64,000 nucleotides of DNA, taken from Sinohyriopsis cumingii (Eukaryota > Mollusca > Bivalvia > Unionida > Unionidae). Positions 31,906 through 46,135 of this stretch are shown here, piece by piece. The translations under genes and the position numbers were made by a program. The DNA lies in the NCBI GenBank assembly GCA_028554795.2, contig CM068827.1, forward strand, positions 137,462,268 through 137,526,267, written 5' to 3'. The notes beneath the pieces were generated by a model. That model ran no database searches. It was not told where the DNA came from and worked only from the letters and a program-made list of their open reading frames with translations. Position 1 is the first letter of the stretch. Each line of letters opens with the position of its first letter.

Positions 31906-34900
31906 TGTTTAGGCTCGAATAAACAGTAACATATAAAAGAGTGAAAACAACAAAATTTGAAAAATTTAACAAATAATTAATTTCCCTTGAAAAATACTGC
32001 AAACCTGAAAAAATAAGAAATTACGGTTTTAAGACTCAAATAAATATTAAAAAAATTCCACGAATAAAATTTAGAAGTCATTATAATGAAATATTCTAAT
32101 GAATACAAATCCGATTCCCGATGAAGTTTGCAAAATGGAAGGCGATGACCTATATTTTGTGGTTTTCAAATGTCTACAGTTCTGTGTTATTCACAAACAA
32201 CAATCCGATGTTGGAAATCCGGAATTTGTTTTAAAGAAATGTCTTTGTTCAAGAATTCTGTTTGAGCACGCAAATATTTTCAGAGAAACGAATTAATTTT
32301 TTAGAATCCAAATAATCTGAAGAAAAATTAACCTATAATTCGATAAATGGCTAAAACTGAAGAACATGACCGCACATCCAGTGTTTTAAGCCCAGACTGA
32401 TTACATTCTCTTTAGGCATCGGTATAAAACCTGAATACTGCGCAAAACAGATGCCCAGATGAGGGTCACGTGATCACTTTCTAGAAAGCATTGGAAGGAA
32501 TTTACAAGTCTAATGGCACGTAAACCAATACAGCCTCTATTTCATGATTATCGTTCCCACAATAAAAGTAAATAAAAAAAGAATATGTTCACGTGGCTGT
32601 TACTAATTTTGAATTAAGGTCGGGAATTAGGTAAACTGTATGTGTTTACAAATTAACAGACAAGGTCAAACTGTTTACTCGAAAACACTTCCAAATCACG
32701 TAAACAAGATAATTTGATAATAGCATGTAATATAATTAAAAAAGCAAAACTGACAACAATAAAATTAAAATAAAGTAAATTAAATCAGATATACGTAACA
32801 CTTCCCGCATAAAAAATAGAAAGATTTATATGATACAAATATATTTTTACCATACATTGATTATACATGAGGTTAAAGAAAATATAAGAAGAACTCTTAT
32901 GACTTATACACAGTATTCATAACATAATACATTTCGACACACGGGAAAGTGGATCTGCTATTAAATTATGTTTTCCCTTTTTGTACCTGATGTCAAGAGT
33001 TTATTCCTGTAACAAAGAAGGTCGCTAAACACAATAATCAAAGAAGGAGCTGAATTAATGTAAACTTCAAAATGTTGCAATGCCAATATCAAAGCCAAAC
33101 ATTCCTTCTCGACTGTTGAATAATTTCTTTGATGCATATTTAATTTCTTAGAAAAAAAGCGCACTGGATGATCCAAGCCATGTTCGTCTTCCTGAATCAA
33201 AGCTGCTCTATACACAAAATCACTTGCATCAACAGACGATTTAAATAATTGTCTGAAATTTGGAGCTGTAAAATCTAACGCACTTTTAAGTATGTCTTTA
33301 AACTTGTCGAAAGCTTCTTTACATTTTTCAGTCCAAAGGAACCTGCTTTTTTACTCAATAAATTTGTCAGGGATTCAGTAATTATAGAAAAAATTGGAAC
33401 AAAATTTCCGATAGTATTCAACCATACATACAAATCAGTGGCTTTTTATTTACAAGCACAGGGCATTCAGATATAGCCTTGATCTTAGTATTTATAGGTT
33501 TACATGACCCACGATCTGGACTATAAAAGTTACACTAGCACGCAGGACTCACTTTTGGATAAATTAATTGTCAAAGACGCATCAGTGAGTCTGTCAGTTA
33601 ATTTCCGAATTGTTGCTAAATGTTCTTTCCAGGTGTCGTTGCAGTTGATGACATTATCGATGTAAGCATCACAATATTTTTTAGACCAGAGATGATCAAA
33701 TTCATGAGACGTTGAAATGCACATGACTACCCTTTCTTCCGAAACGGCTTTACTTTATATTGGCAAAGTACATATGGAGACACGAATGACGAAGTTTTCT
33801 TTGCTCTTTCCGTGAGTGTCATTTGCCAAAATCCTTTCATAAGGTCAAATTTGGTGACGTCTTGGTATTTCCGATCTTACCAATACAGACATCGATTCTA
33901 GGTAATGACAATGAGTCTGCTTTTGTGACACTGTTCACCGACCTATAATCAGTAAACATACGAAAGGTTTTATCTGATATTGGAGCAAGTATACAATCCA
34001 ATCACTTTTACTGGTATGGTGACCTTCTATCACGTTTACTGGGCTGTATAAATCGTTCTGCAGCAAATACTGAGTTTCTTTTTCAAGTATTCCTGTTTGA
34101 GAGGTTTCATCATGTATGGGTGTTGTTTCACAGGCTTGGAATTTACATTTCCAGCATCAAGAAAAATGTTTTTTATTATTGTATGAACATCTGAAATAGG
34201 TGCTCATATTCAAATAATAACTCTTTGAGTTCATTCTTTCTTGCACTTGCAAATGTGAAAGTTTCTGGTCCAAATCTTTCATAACTTCTGAATTCCGAAC
34301 ATTTGTCACTCCAATATCCGTAGAATCCGATGATATTCCTTCACTTAAATCTTCACTGAGTGGGACAGGTACAACTAAATTAATTGATGTTTAACATGGC
34401 TTTCTCTTTCAGTGTACTGGCACCCCTAGAATTTATTTAGATCTTAGGAGCATTAATATTTTAATTTAACTTATTCATTTTCTTCTTACCATTGTATGGG
34501 CCGTAATATCGAACCTGAAGAAACTTTTGAAGAAAGAGCAAGAGAGACAGAATTATATTACCATACTCAAAAGTTTTCTCTATTGTAGTTCTGTCAGACC
34601 ATAATTTCACTTTTTAATTGAATTGCTGAATGCCAAATTCAATCATGATAGGTTGGAAAGTTCCAGACGACAATTTGAAACTGGTCCCAATTGGACATAT
34701 TTGGGAAGGCAAAATCGAGGAAACAAAATGATCGATGCTTTAATATTCTTCAAAGCAATTGCCTCTGGAAACCTTGTTGACGCACACATAATGGTCAACA
34801 TGTATTGGTTTCCTGACTTGGTCTTAGGTAAGGGACCAACGCAATCTACCTTGATTCTTCTAGATTGTTCATCCAACGCAGGAATATGTTGTAGATGAGC

Positions 34901-35290
34901 CTTAGGTATTTTTTGATTGCATTTTCCTGCCATTTAAGAGAAGATGTACAATATATACCAACATTACTTTTGATTTTTGGCCAATATAAGTGAGTCGAGA
35001 TCTTGTGATAAGTTTTATTAATCCCTAAATGACCAGCCAAACGAATTTCATGGTCCAGACTAAATATTTCCTGTCTGTAAGGGTTTGGAACTACACTTTG
35101 CTAGTTCACTGACCACTCATCACCAGAAGGTACCTCGGGAGGTCCCCATTTTCTCATAAGAATTTTTTTTTAATGAAATAACATACAGAATCTTCAGTAG
35201 CTTTAGTTTCACTAATGGGCCTTTGAAACAAACAATATCAATACAATTGCACTTCAAAATTTACGGGAGTTATCAATTTGTGACTACAAT
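31906..35290 (-). mobile_element. Gypsy retrotransposon, Gmr1-like order (IN before RT), 5'-truncated and decayed
   Basis: Minus-strand element. Its 3' LTR is 31906-32800 (TG...CA form), preceded in element direction by a purine-rich GCGGGAAG. Reading from high to low coordinates: integrase zinc-finger region (MAGHLGINKTYHKI.. at 35040), integrase core (VDCVGPLPKTKSGNQY.. near 34840), a GPY/F-type block (RYYGPYNGKKK near 34500), then the RT linker, RT (TDYRSVNSVTKADSLSLPRI near 33930; YIDNVI near 33660), and RNase H (FFSKKLNMHQRNYSTVEKEC near 33130). Integrase upstream of RT is unusual for Ty3/Gypsy and typical of Gmr1-like elements. Many stops and frameshifts are present and no 5' LTR is seen. 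Confidence 0.8.
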
Positions 35291-38200
35291 TAGGATAAGT
35301 TTGAACTTTTTCCGCAGATCTGAAGTATTTTAATTTGATATTTCAAATAACGCCAATAGGGAACATCATTCTAACCGTATCAGCCAATAGGTTACAATAA
35401 TTAAGTCAAGCAAGCGATATCTATATACGTTTTCGTCTATAAAGGTTATTTATTATTCTGTTGCTCCATTATAAATCTTCCAATCATGATTGCACTTGAA
35501 AGTGTTAACGGGACACCGATCTTACTTGGAAATAATAAATATTCTTCATGACGACTGAAGCTCTTCCATCTCTCTTCTAATGCTAATCTGGATTTAACAG
35601 CATTTCTAGGATATTTTAAAAGCTTTAGCACACGAACCAAAGGTCGGCGTATGCCTGAAGAGTTTTGAGGCATATAAACGAAGACTCTTGAATGATTTAC
35701 TAAACGGCTATTGATGATTGCTGCTGCTCTGCTATATGTCTTTCAGTCCAGTTCACTCTTGAAGATTGTAACGAGATACATATCTTCCTTTGGAATCTTA
35801 CTTCATGTAGCGTATTGTCAAATGCTCATCGATCACTATATAAATGCTCTTCAAGATTTCGGAGCGTAAGGGAAGTTTGGAAGAAAATTAGGATGCGTCC
35901 TATCTATTGTCACATAACTTAACTGTTTTGATTTGATATTTCAACTGACACCAACAGGGGGAAATCATTGGTATTATATTAGCCGATAGGTTACCAGAAT
36001 TAGGTGAAGCAAGCAAGACTTATAAAAAGTTATCGTCTTTAAAGTTTATTTATTATGCCGTTGCTTCACTTTAAATCTTGCCATCCTTTTTACATTTGAA
36101 AATGTTGACGGGATACAGATCTTACTTAGGAATATAAAATCTTCTTAAATAACGACTAAAGCTTTTTCCTAACTCTTCCAATTCTCTTCGAGAGTTAAGA
36201 GGATTTCATGAGCATTTGAAAAGCTTTAGCATAAGTATCAACGTTCGTCTTATGCCTGAAGAGGTTCGAGATTAATACGTCAACTGATCTGATTGGGAAT
36301 ATGATTGGAAAATTCTTGTAAGATATACTAAAGGACATTTGAAGATTGCTGCTGCTCTGCCATATTTCTTCCAGTGTATTTTTCTCTCGAACACGCTAAC
36401 GAGATGCATATGTTAGTTTGGAATCTTGCTACATGTACCACATTGGCAAATGCACTTCGCAAACAATAAAAATGCTCTTAAAGTTTTACGAGCGTTATGA
36501 AATTTTGGAAGACATCTACGATTACTCCTAACTTTTGTTACATACACGATACTATTTTGATTTGATCTTTCAACTGACGCCAATAGTAGAAATCATTAGA
36601 AACGTATTTTCCAATACCTTACATGAATTAAGTGAAGCAAGCAGGTCTTATATATCGTTATCGTCGTTAAGGGTTATTTATTATGATGTTGCTCCACTAC
36701 AACTCTTCCAATCATTCTTACACTTGAGAATCTTAACGGGATACAAAAGCTTCCTTAGGAATACGGAATCATCTTAAATGACGCCTAAAGTTATTCCCTA
36801 TATCTTCCAATGCTCTTCCGAGGTTAATATCATTTCAAGAGCATTTAAAAAGCTTTAGTACAGGAACTAACGTTCGTCGTTTCCCTGAAAAGGTTTGAGG
36901 TAATATATCAACTTCTGGAGGTAACATAATCTGAAGCTTTATCATAAGAAACAACATTCGTCTTATGCCGTAAGAGTATGGTAATTTGTCAACTGAAACG
37001 ATTTGGGAATTGAATAGGAAGATTCTTGCAAGATTTACTAAAGGACATTTGAGGATTGCTGTTTCGCTACGATAGTTCTTCCATTTCATTTAGATCTTCT
37101 AGACGTAAGCGAGATACATATCTTCCTTTGGAATCTTATTTTTGTAACTGATTGGCAAATGCACATCGCTAACAGTATGCAAGCTCTTGATGATTTACGA
37201 GGAAAAGGGAATTTTGTAATAAAATTACGATAAGTCCAAACTTTTGTCACATAACTGAATTGTTTTGATTTGAAATTTCAACTGACGCCAATAGAGAAGA
37301 TAGTTGGAAACGTATTACACATTACATTAAAATAATTAAGTGAAGCAGCAAGACTTATGCCGTTCTGGTCTCTGAGGGTTGCTTTATTATTCTGTTGCTC
37401 CACTATATCTCTTCCAATCATTTTTACACTTGAAAATGTTGATGTGATACAGATCATCCTTATACATATACAATCTTCTTCAATGACCACTAAAACTCTT
37501 CTCTGACTCTTCCAGTACTCTTCTGGACTTAACAGCATTTCAAGAGCATTTGAAAAGCATTAGTACGCGAACCAACGTTTGTCTTGTACCTCAAGAATTC
37601 AGCCGATATGTGAATTGAATAGTAATACTCTTGCTATATTTACTATAGGGCATTGAATGATTGATGTTGCTCTGCGATAGTTCTTCCTGTTCATTTAGTT
37701 ATTGAAGATGTTATCGAGATACAATTCTTCCTTTGGAATCTCACTTCTTGTTCTCTATAAGCTAATGTTCATCGCTAACAGTATGTGTGCACTTCACGAA
37801 TTACGAGAAATAGTAAATTTTGGAATAAAGTTAGGATAAGTACAAAGTGTTTTCATATACATGAACTGTTTTGATTTGATATTTCAACTGACGTTAATAG
37901 GGGAGATAACTGGAAATGTATTACACAATGCTTTACAAAATATAAGTGAAGCAAGCTAGACTTATACGCCGTTATCGTCTCAAAGGGTTGTTTTATTATT
38001 CTATTGCTAAACTATAAATTTTCCAAACATTTTTACACTTGAAAATCTGAACGGTATACAAATCTTCCTTAGAAATAAAAACTCATATTAAATAACGACT
38101 AAATGTCTTCCCTAACTCTTCCAATGCTCTTCTCAGATTAATAGCATTTACGAGCATATGTAAAGCGTTAGCACAGGAACCAACGTTCGACTTATCCCTG

Positions 38201-41200
38201 AAGAGGTTTAAGGTAATATGTCAGCTGTCCCGAACTAGGAATAAAACTGGTAGAGTCTTACAAGTTTTACTAAAGGGCAATTGGTGATTGCTGTTGTTCT
38301 ACTATAAGTCTTCCAGTGGATTTAGCTCTTTATCTTCCTTTGAAATCTTACATTTTGTATATTAGTGGCAAATGTAAGGTAATATGTCAGCTGTCCCGAA
38401 CTAGGAATAAAACTGGTAGAGTCTTACAAGTTTTACTAAAGGGCAATTGGTGATTGCTGTTGTTCTACTATAAGTCTTCCAGTGGATTTAGCTCTTTATC
38501 TTCCTTTGAAATCTTACATTTTGTATATTAGTGGCAAATGCTCTTCGGTAACAATGTGCATTCTCTTCAAGATTTACGAGCGTTATGAAATTCTGAAGAA
38601 CATTAGGATAAGTTCGATCTTTTGCCACATACCTAAACAGTTTTTCTTTGATATTTCAGCTGAAGCCAGTAAGTTATATCACTGGAACCGTATTAGCAAG
38701 TACGTTTCAATAACTACCTGAAGCAAGCAAGATTGATATACCGTTATAGTCTTCAAGCGTTAGTTATTATGTTGTTGCTCCACTAGAACCTTTAGACTCT
38801 TTCTAACACTTGAGAATCTTAGCGGGATACAAATCGTCCTAAGGACTAATACAACTTCTTAAACGACGACAAAAACTCTTCCCTAACTCTTTCAATGCTT
38901 TTTGGGGATTAAGAGCATTTCAAGAGCATTTGAAAAGCTTTAGCACAACAACCAACGTTCATCTTATGCCTGATGAGTTTTGATGTAATATGTCAACTGA
39001 AACGATTTTGGAATAGATTTGGAAAACACTTGTTAGATTTACTATAGGTCATTTGAGGATTGCCTTTGCGCTGTTATAGTTCTTTCAGATCATTTAACTC
39101 TTGATGACATTAACGAGATATATATCCTTCTTTAGATTCTTAGTTCTTGTAACGTATGGGCAAATGGTTTTCGTTAACCATATAACTGTTTTTCAAGATT
39201 TACGAACAATAGGAAAGTTTGAAAGGAAATTAGGATCAGTCCAAACTTTTGTCAAATAAGAACCTGTTTTGATTTGGTATTTATACTGACGCCAATAAGG
39301 GAGATAATCGGAAACCTATTATCCAATACGTTACAAGAATTAAAAGAAGCACGAAGATTTATATACCGTTATCGTTAAATATCATGCTATTGCTCCACTA
39401 TAACTCTTCCTATCATTTTGACAATTGAAAATGTTAATGGGATACAGATCTTCCTTAGGAATAATAATTCTTCTAAAAGGACGACTGAAGCTATTTCCTA
39501 ACAGTTCCAGTTATCTTCTGCATTTAAGAGTATTTCAAAAGCATTTGAAATGCATGACCATAAGAACCGTCGTTCGTCTTATTCCTGTAGAATTTTGAGG
39601 TAAAATGTCAACTGACCCGATCTGAGAATATAATTGGAAGACTCCTTAAATAATTACTAATGGGCAATTGAATAACGGTGTTGTGCTGCTATAGTTCTTC
39701 CAGTTGATTCAGCACTTGCAGGTGTTAACGAGATATTTATCTTCCTTTAGAATCTTTCTTCGTGTAAAGTATGTTCACAAACTCTTCGCAAACTATATAA
39801 ATGATCTTCATGATTTACGAGCGTTAGGTAATTTTGAATGACAATTAGGATAACGTTCACCCTTTGTCACAAACCTGAACTGTTTTGATTTGATATTTCA
39901 ACTGACGCCAATAGGGGAGATAATTGGAAAGGTATTGCCCAATACGCTACCAGAATGAAATGAAGCAAGCAAGACTTATATATCGTTATCGTTTCTAAAG
40001 GTTTGGTTTATTAATATGTTGCTCCGCTATAACACTTCCTATCATTTTTACTCTTGAAAATGTTAACGGGATAAATACCTTCCTTACAAATAATAAATCT
40101 TCTTAAATGACGCAAATAGGTCTTTCTTTGGAATCTTACTTCTTGTAACTTAGTGGCAAATACTCTTAACTAAAATTTTAAATTCTCTTCAAGATTTAGG
40201 AGCATTTGAAATTGTTTTGCCACATACCTGAACTGTTTTGCTTTTTATTTTCAAATGACGCCTATAAGGGATATCGTTGGAACCGTATTAGCCAATATGT
40301 TACAATAATTAAGTGAATTAATCAAGATTTATATCCTGTTATCGTCTTGTTAGTGTTAATTATTATGCTGTTGCTACACTATAACTCTTCCAAACATTTT
40401 TACAATTGAAACTCCTAACGGGATACAAATCTTCCTTTGGAGTAACAAATCTTCGTTAATGTCTATTAAAGTTCTTCCCTAACTCATTCAATGCTCTTCT
40501 GGGGTTTAGAGCACTTCGAGAGCATTTCGAAAGCATTTGAAAAGCTTTAGTACAAGGACCAACGTTCGTCTTATGCCTGAAAGAGTTTTGAGGTAATATG
40601 TCTACTGAATCGATTTGGGAATATGATTGAAAGACTCTTGTAAGATTTACTAATGGTCATTTGAGGATTGCCTTTGCACTGTTATAGTTCTTCCAGTTCA
40701 TTTAATTCTTGAAGACGTCAACGAGATACATATCTTCCTTTGGAATCTTATTTGTTGTAACTTATTGGCAAATGCACATCTCTAACAGTATGTGTGCTAT
40801 TGAGAATTTACGAAAAATATGGAATTTTGTAATAAAGCTAGGATAAGTCCTATGTTTTTTCACATAACTGAACTGTTTTGATTTGATATTTCAACTGACA
40901 TTAATAGGGGAGAGAATCGAAACGTATTACCCAATACGTTACAAAATTTAGGCGAAGCAAACAAGACTTATATACCGTTATAGTCTCTAATGGTTGGTTT
41001 CTTTTTCTGTTGATCCACTATAACTCATCCAAATGTTACACTTGGAAATCTTAACGGGATACAAAAGTTTCCTTAGGAATAACAAATCTTCTTCAATAAC
41101 GATTAAAGCTCTTCCCTAACTCGTTCATTGCTCTTCTGGGCTTAAGAAAATTTCAAGAGTATTTTAAACGCTTGAGCACAGGAACCAACGTTCGTCTTAT

Positions 41201-44200
41201 GCCTGAAGAAGTTTGAGTAATATGTCAGCTGAAGCGATTTGCGAATAGATATGGAAGACTGTTGTAAGACTTACTATAGGTCATTTGAGGTATGCCTTTG
41301 CGCTGCTATTTTTTCCGTTTCATTTAGATCTTGAAGACGTATACCAGATACATATCTTGCTTCTTGTAACGTATTGGCAAATGTTAATCGCTAACCAAAT
41401 GAACGATCTTCAAGATTTGCGAGCGTTAGAAAATTTTTGGAATAAAATTAGGATCTATCCCAACTTTTCTCACATACAAGAACTGTTTTGATTTGATATT
41501 GCAACTGAGACCAATAGGGGAGATAACTTGAAACATATTAGCCAATACAATACAAGAATAAAAAGAAGCAGGCAAGATTTATAAACCGTGATCGTTTCTA
41601 AGGGTTGGTTATTACGCTGTTGCTCCACTATAACTTTTCCAATCATGTTTACAATTGACATTATTAACGGGATACAGATCTTTCTTAGGAATAATAAATC
41701 TTCTTCAAGAACGACTAAAGCTCTTCCCTAACACTTCCAATTTTCTCCTGCAGTTAAGAGCATTTTAAGAGCACTTGCAATCCATGACCATAAGAACCAT
41801 CGTTCGTCTAATGCGTGAAGAATGTTTAGGTAAAATGTCAACTGACCCGCTTTGGGAATAAAACTGGAAGACTCTTGTAAGAATTACTAAAGGGTATTTG
41901 AGGATTGGTGCTCTGCTGCTATAGTTCTTCCAGTTTATTTTGCTCTTGCAGACGTTTACGAAATATTTATCTTTCTTTAGAATCTTACTTCTTGCAATGT
42001 ATTGGCAAAAGCTCTGACTAACTATATACATGGTCTTCACGATTTGATATTTCAACTGGGGAGATAATTGGAAACTTGTTAGCCAAGACGTAACAAGATT
42101 TAAGCGAAGCATTCAAGATTTATGTACCGTTGTCGTCTCTAATGGCTAGTAATTATGCTGTTGATCCAGTATTATTTTTCCAATCATTTTAGCACTTGAA
42201 AATGTTAACGGTATGCAGATCTTCCTTAGAAATAATAAATCTTCTTAAATGAAGAATAAAGCTCTTCCCTAACTCTCCCAACGTTTGTCTTACGCCTGAA
42301 GAGTGTTGAGGTAATGTGACAACTGTCCCGATTTGGGAATAGAATTGGAAGACTCTTGTTAGATTTAATAAAGGGCATTTTGTAGGCGTTAACCATATAT
42401 TTATCTTCCTTTAGAATCTTACTTATTGTAACTGAGTGGCATTATCGTCGCTAACAATATAAATGCTCTTGAAGATTTAGGAGCGTAAGGAATTTATTTA
42501 AGACAATTAGGATAAGCTATATCGTTTGATACATACTTTAACTCTTTTGATTTGATATTTCAACCGACGCCAAAAGGGTATATAAAGGTTAGTTATTATG
42601 ATGCTGCTCCTCCACTATAACTTTAAGAATAGTTTTAACACTTAAAAATGTTAACGAGATACAGGTCTTCCTTAGGAATACTAATTCATCTTAAATGACA
42701 ATTAAAGATCTTCCCTAACTCTTCCAACGCTGTTCTGGAGTTAAGAGTTTTTCAAAAGCATTTGAAAATCTTTAGCATAAGAACCAACGTTCGTCTTATG
42801 CCTGAAGCGTTGACCCGATTTGTGAATAGAAATGGAAGACTCTTGTAAGATTTTCCAAAGGTCATTTGAGGATTGTTGTTGCTATGCAATAAAACTTCCA
42901 GTGCCTTTAGCTCTTAAGGGCATTAGCTATAGCTTTATCTTCTTTTGGAATCTTAATTCTTGTAACGCATTGGCAAATTCTCTCCGCTAACTATATATAT
43001 GCTTTTCAAAGCTTAGGAGCTTTCGGGAATTTTGGAAAAAATTATGATGAGTCCTGTTATTTCTTCCATACTTGAAATGCTTTGATTGGATATTTCATCT
43101 GACACCAATATTTGAGATGAACGGAAAATGATTAGCCAATACATTACAAGAAGTAGTGAAGCAAGTAAGATTTATATATCGGTATCGTATTTAACTGTTA
43201 GTTATTATGCTGTTATACCATTATAACTCTTACAATCATTTTTGACACTTGGAACTGTTAACAGGATAGAGATCTTGCTTAGGAATAATAATTCTTCTTA
43301 GATGACGACTAAAGCTCTTCCCTAACTCTTCCATTGATCTATTGCAGTTAAGAGTGTTTCAAGAGCACTTGAAAAGCTTGACCATAAGTAACCAACGGTC
43401 GTCTTATGCCTGAAGAGAATTGAGCAAATGTGTCATCTGACCCGATTTGGGAATAGAATTGGAAGACTCTTGTAATATTTCCTAAAGGTCATTTGAGAAT
43501 TGCTGTTGCTCTGCTATAATTATGCCTGCGTATTTAACTTTTCAAGATGTTAATGAGATACATATGTTCCTTTGGAATCTTTCTTCTTGTAACGTTTTGG
43601 CAAATGCTCGTCGCTAACTATGTAAATGGTCTTCATGGTTTACGAGCGTTAGGATATTTTGGAAGAAAATTAGGATAAGTCCTAACCTTTTTCACATACC
43701 TGAACTGTTTGGATTTGATATTTTAACTGATGCATGTAGGAGTTATAATTGAAAACGTATTAGCCAATAGGTTACAAGAATTAAGTGAAGCAAGAAAGAT
43801 TCATATACCGTTATCGTCTTTAATGATTTGTCGTTATTTTTTTCTCTAATATACATGTTCCAATCATTTTAACATTTGAAAAAGACAACGAGATACAGAT
43901 CTTCCTTACAAATAGTAATTCTTCTTAAATGACAACTAAATATCTTCCCTAACTCTTCCAATGCTCTTCTGGAATTAAGGGCAATTCAAGAGCAATTGAA
44001 AAGCTTTAGCACAAGAATCAACGTTTGTCTTATTCCTGAAGAGTTGATCCAATTTCTTAATAGAATTGAAGACATTTGTAAGAATTTTGAAAGGACATTT
44101 GAGTATCTCTGTTGCTATGCTATAATTCTTCCTGTTCATTTAGCTCTTGAAGACGTTTATGAGATACATATCTTCTCTTGGAATCTTACTTCTTTTAACG

Positions 44201-44565
44201 TATTGGCAAACGCTCTTCGCTAACTATATACATGAAATTCAAGGTTCACGAGCGTTAGGGAATTTCGGAAGAAAATTAGGATCAGTCCGAACTTTTGTCA
44301 CATACCTGAACTGTTTTGACTTGTGTTTTTCAGCTGAGGCCAGTATGGGGGAATCTTTGGATACGTATGAGCCAATACGTTACATGAATTAAGTGAAGCA
44401 ATCCAGACGTATATTCCATTATCGGATTTAAGGTTTAAGTTATTATGCTTTTGCAAGACTATAACTCTTCCAATCATTTTAATAACTTAAGATGTTAAGG
44501 GAATACAGCTCTTCCTTAGGATTAATAATTCTTCCCAAAATCCCTTACAAACATTATTAAAAAAC
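35291..44565 (-). repeat. ~0.6-kb satellite, about 15 units, inverted relative to the 30-kb array
   Basis: The block AACTGTTTTGATTTGATATT-TCAACTGACGCC recurs at about 35,921, 36,551, 37,258, 37,863, 38,632, 39,260, 39,886, 40,224, 40,867, 41,479, 42,036, 42,536, 43,073, 43,705 and 44,307, mostly 600-640 bp apart with some truncated units. Units are diverged from each other (visible substitutions and indels), so the array is old. Short open frames in it share the same peptide pieces and are not genes. Confidence 0.88.
38209..38540. repeat. Exact 166-bp tandem duplication within the satellite
   Basis: 38209-38374 is repeated without visible change at 38375-38540 (AAGGTAATATGTCAGCTGTC to TTAGTGGCAAATG). 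Against the divergence of the surrounding units this is a recent event or an assembly effect. Confidence 0.85.
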
Positions 44566-45110
44566 TCCTTGTGTTAGGTTAGATTCTAAGGGATGGATAA
44601 TACATTTCACAAACAAAATATCCAAAAACATCACCTATCACATCCCAGTCCCCTTACACAACTATCCCAAAACGCCCTGTTTTAGCATAGAGTGTACGAT
44701 GAGGAGATGAAATCTCAAACATATTCTCAAACATCTTATATACCAGCCATCACCTAATACTATACATTGCATCATCTATACCATCCATCACCACATACAC
44801 TATCGCAACACGCACTGTGTTAGCTTAGAGTGTAAGAGAAGGTGATGAGAGCAAACAAAACACACTATGCACTAAACCACTATAACATCTAACATCCCAA
44901 TACCGTTCAACACCCCTTATACACGATACCCCAATCACCTTGTACTTGCTTAGAATGTAAGAGAATAAGATAAAACCTCACACACATACTTTCACACACG
45001 AACTATACCATCATATTCTCATAAAATGATATAAATTGCACCACCTATGCCATCCAACGTCCCTTACACACACACGAACACACACACACACTATCCAAAA
45101 CTCGTCTATG
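44566..45110. repeat. Diverged tandem repeat of ~120 bp
   Basis: About four loose units share GTTAGCNTAGAGTGTAAGAG, then CCATCACC and CCNTTACACACTATCCCAA. Boundaries are uncertain. Confidence 0.45.
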
Positions 45111-46000
<890 letters not shown>

Positions 46001-46004
46001 GCAA

Positions 46005-46135
46005 ACATATTTGTTCACGGACATAGTTACTAGCATATATGTACACGGAGGTAGTAAGTAACATATTTGTACACGGACGTAGTAAGTAACATATTTGTAC
46101 ACGGACATAGTTATTAACATAGTTGTACGTGTACA
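46005..46135. repeat. ~31-bp tandem repeat, four units
   Basis: Units share ACATATTTGTACACGGACGT, then AGTAAGTA. Confidence 0.7.

Noticed and set aside
35300..44500. Many 60-115-codon frames between 35 and 44 kb
   Set aside because: They are readings of the 0.6-kb satellite; the same peptide pieces recur in different frames with stops.
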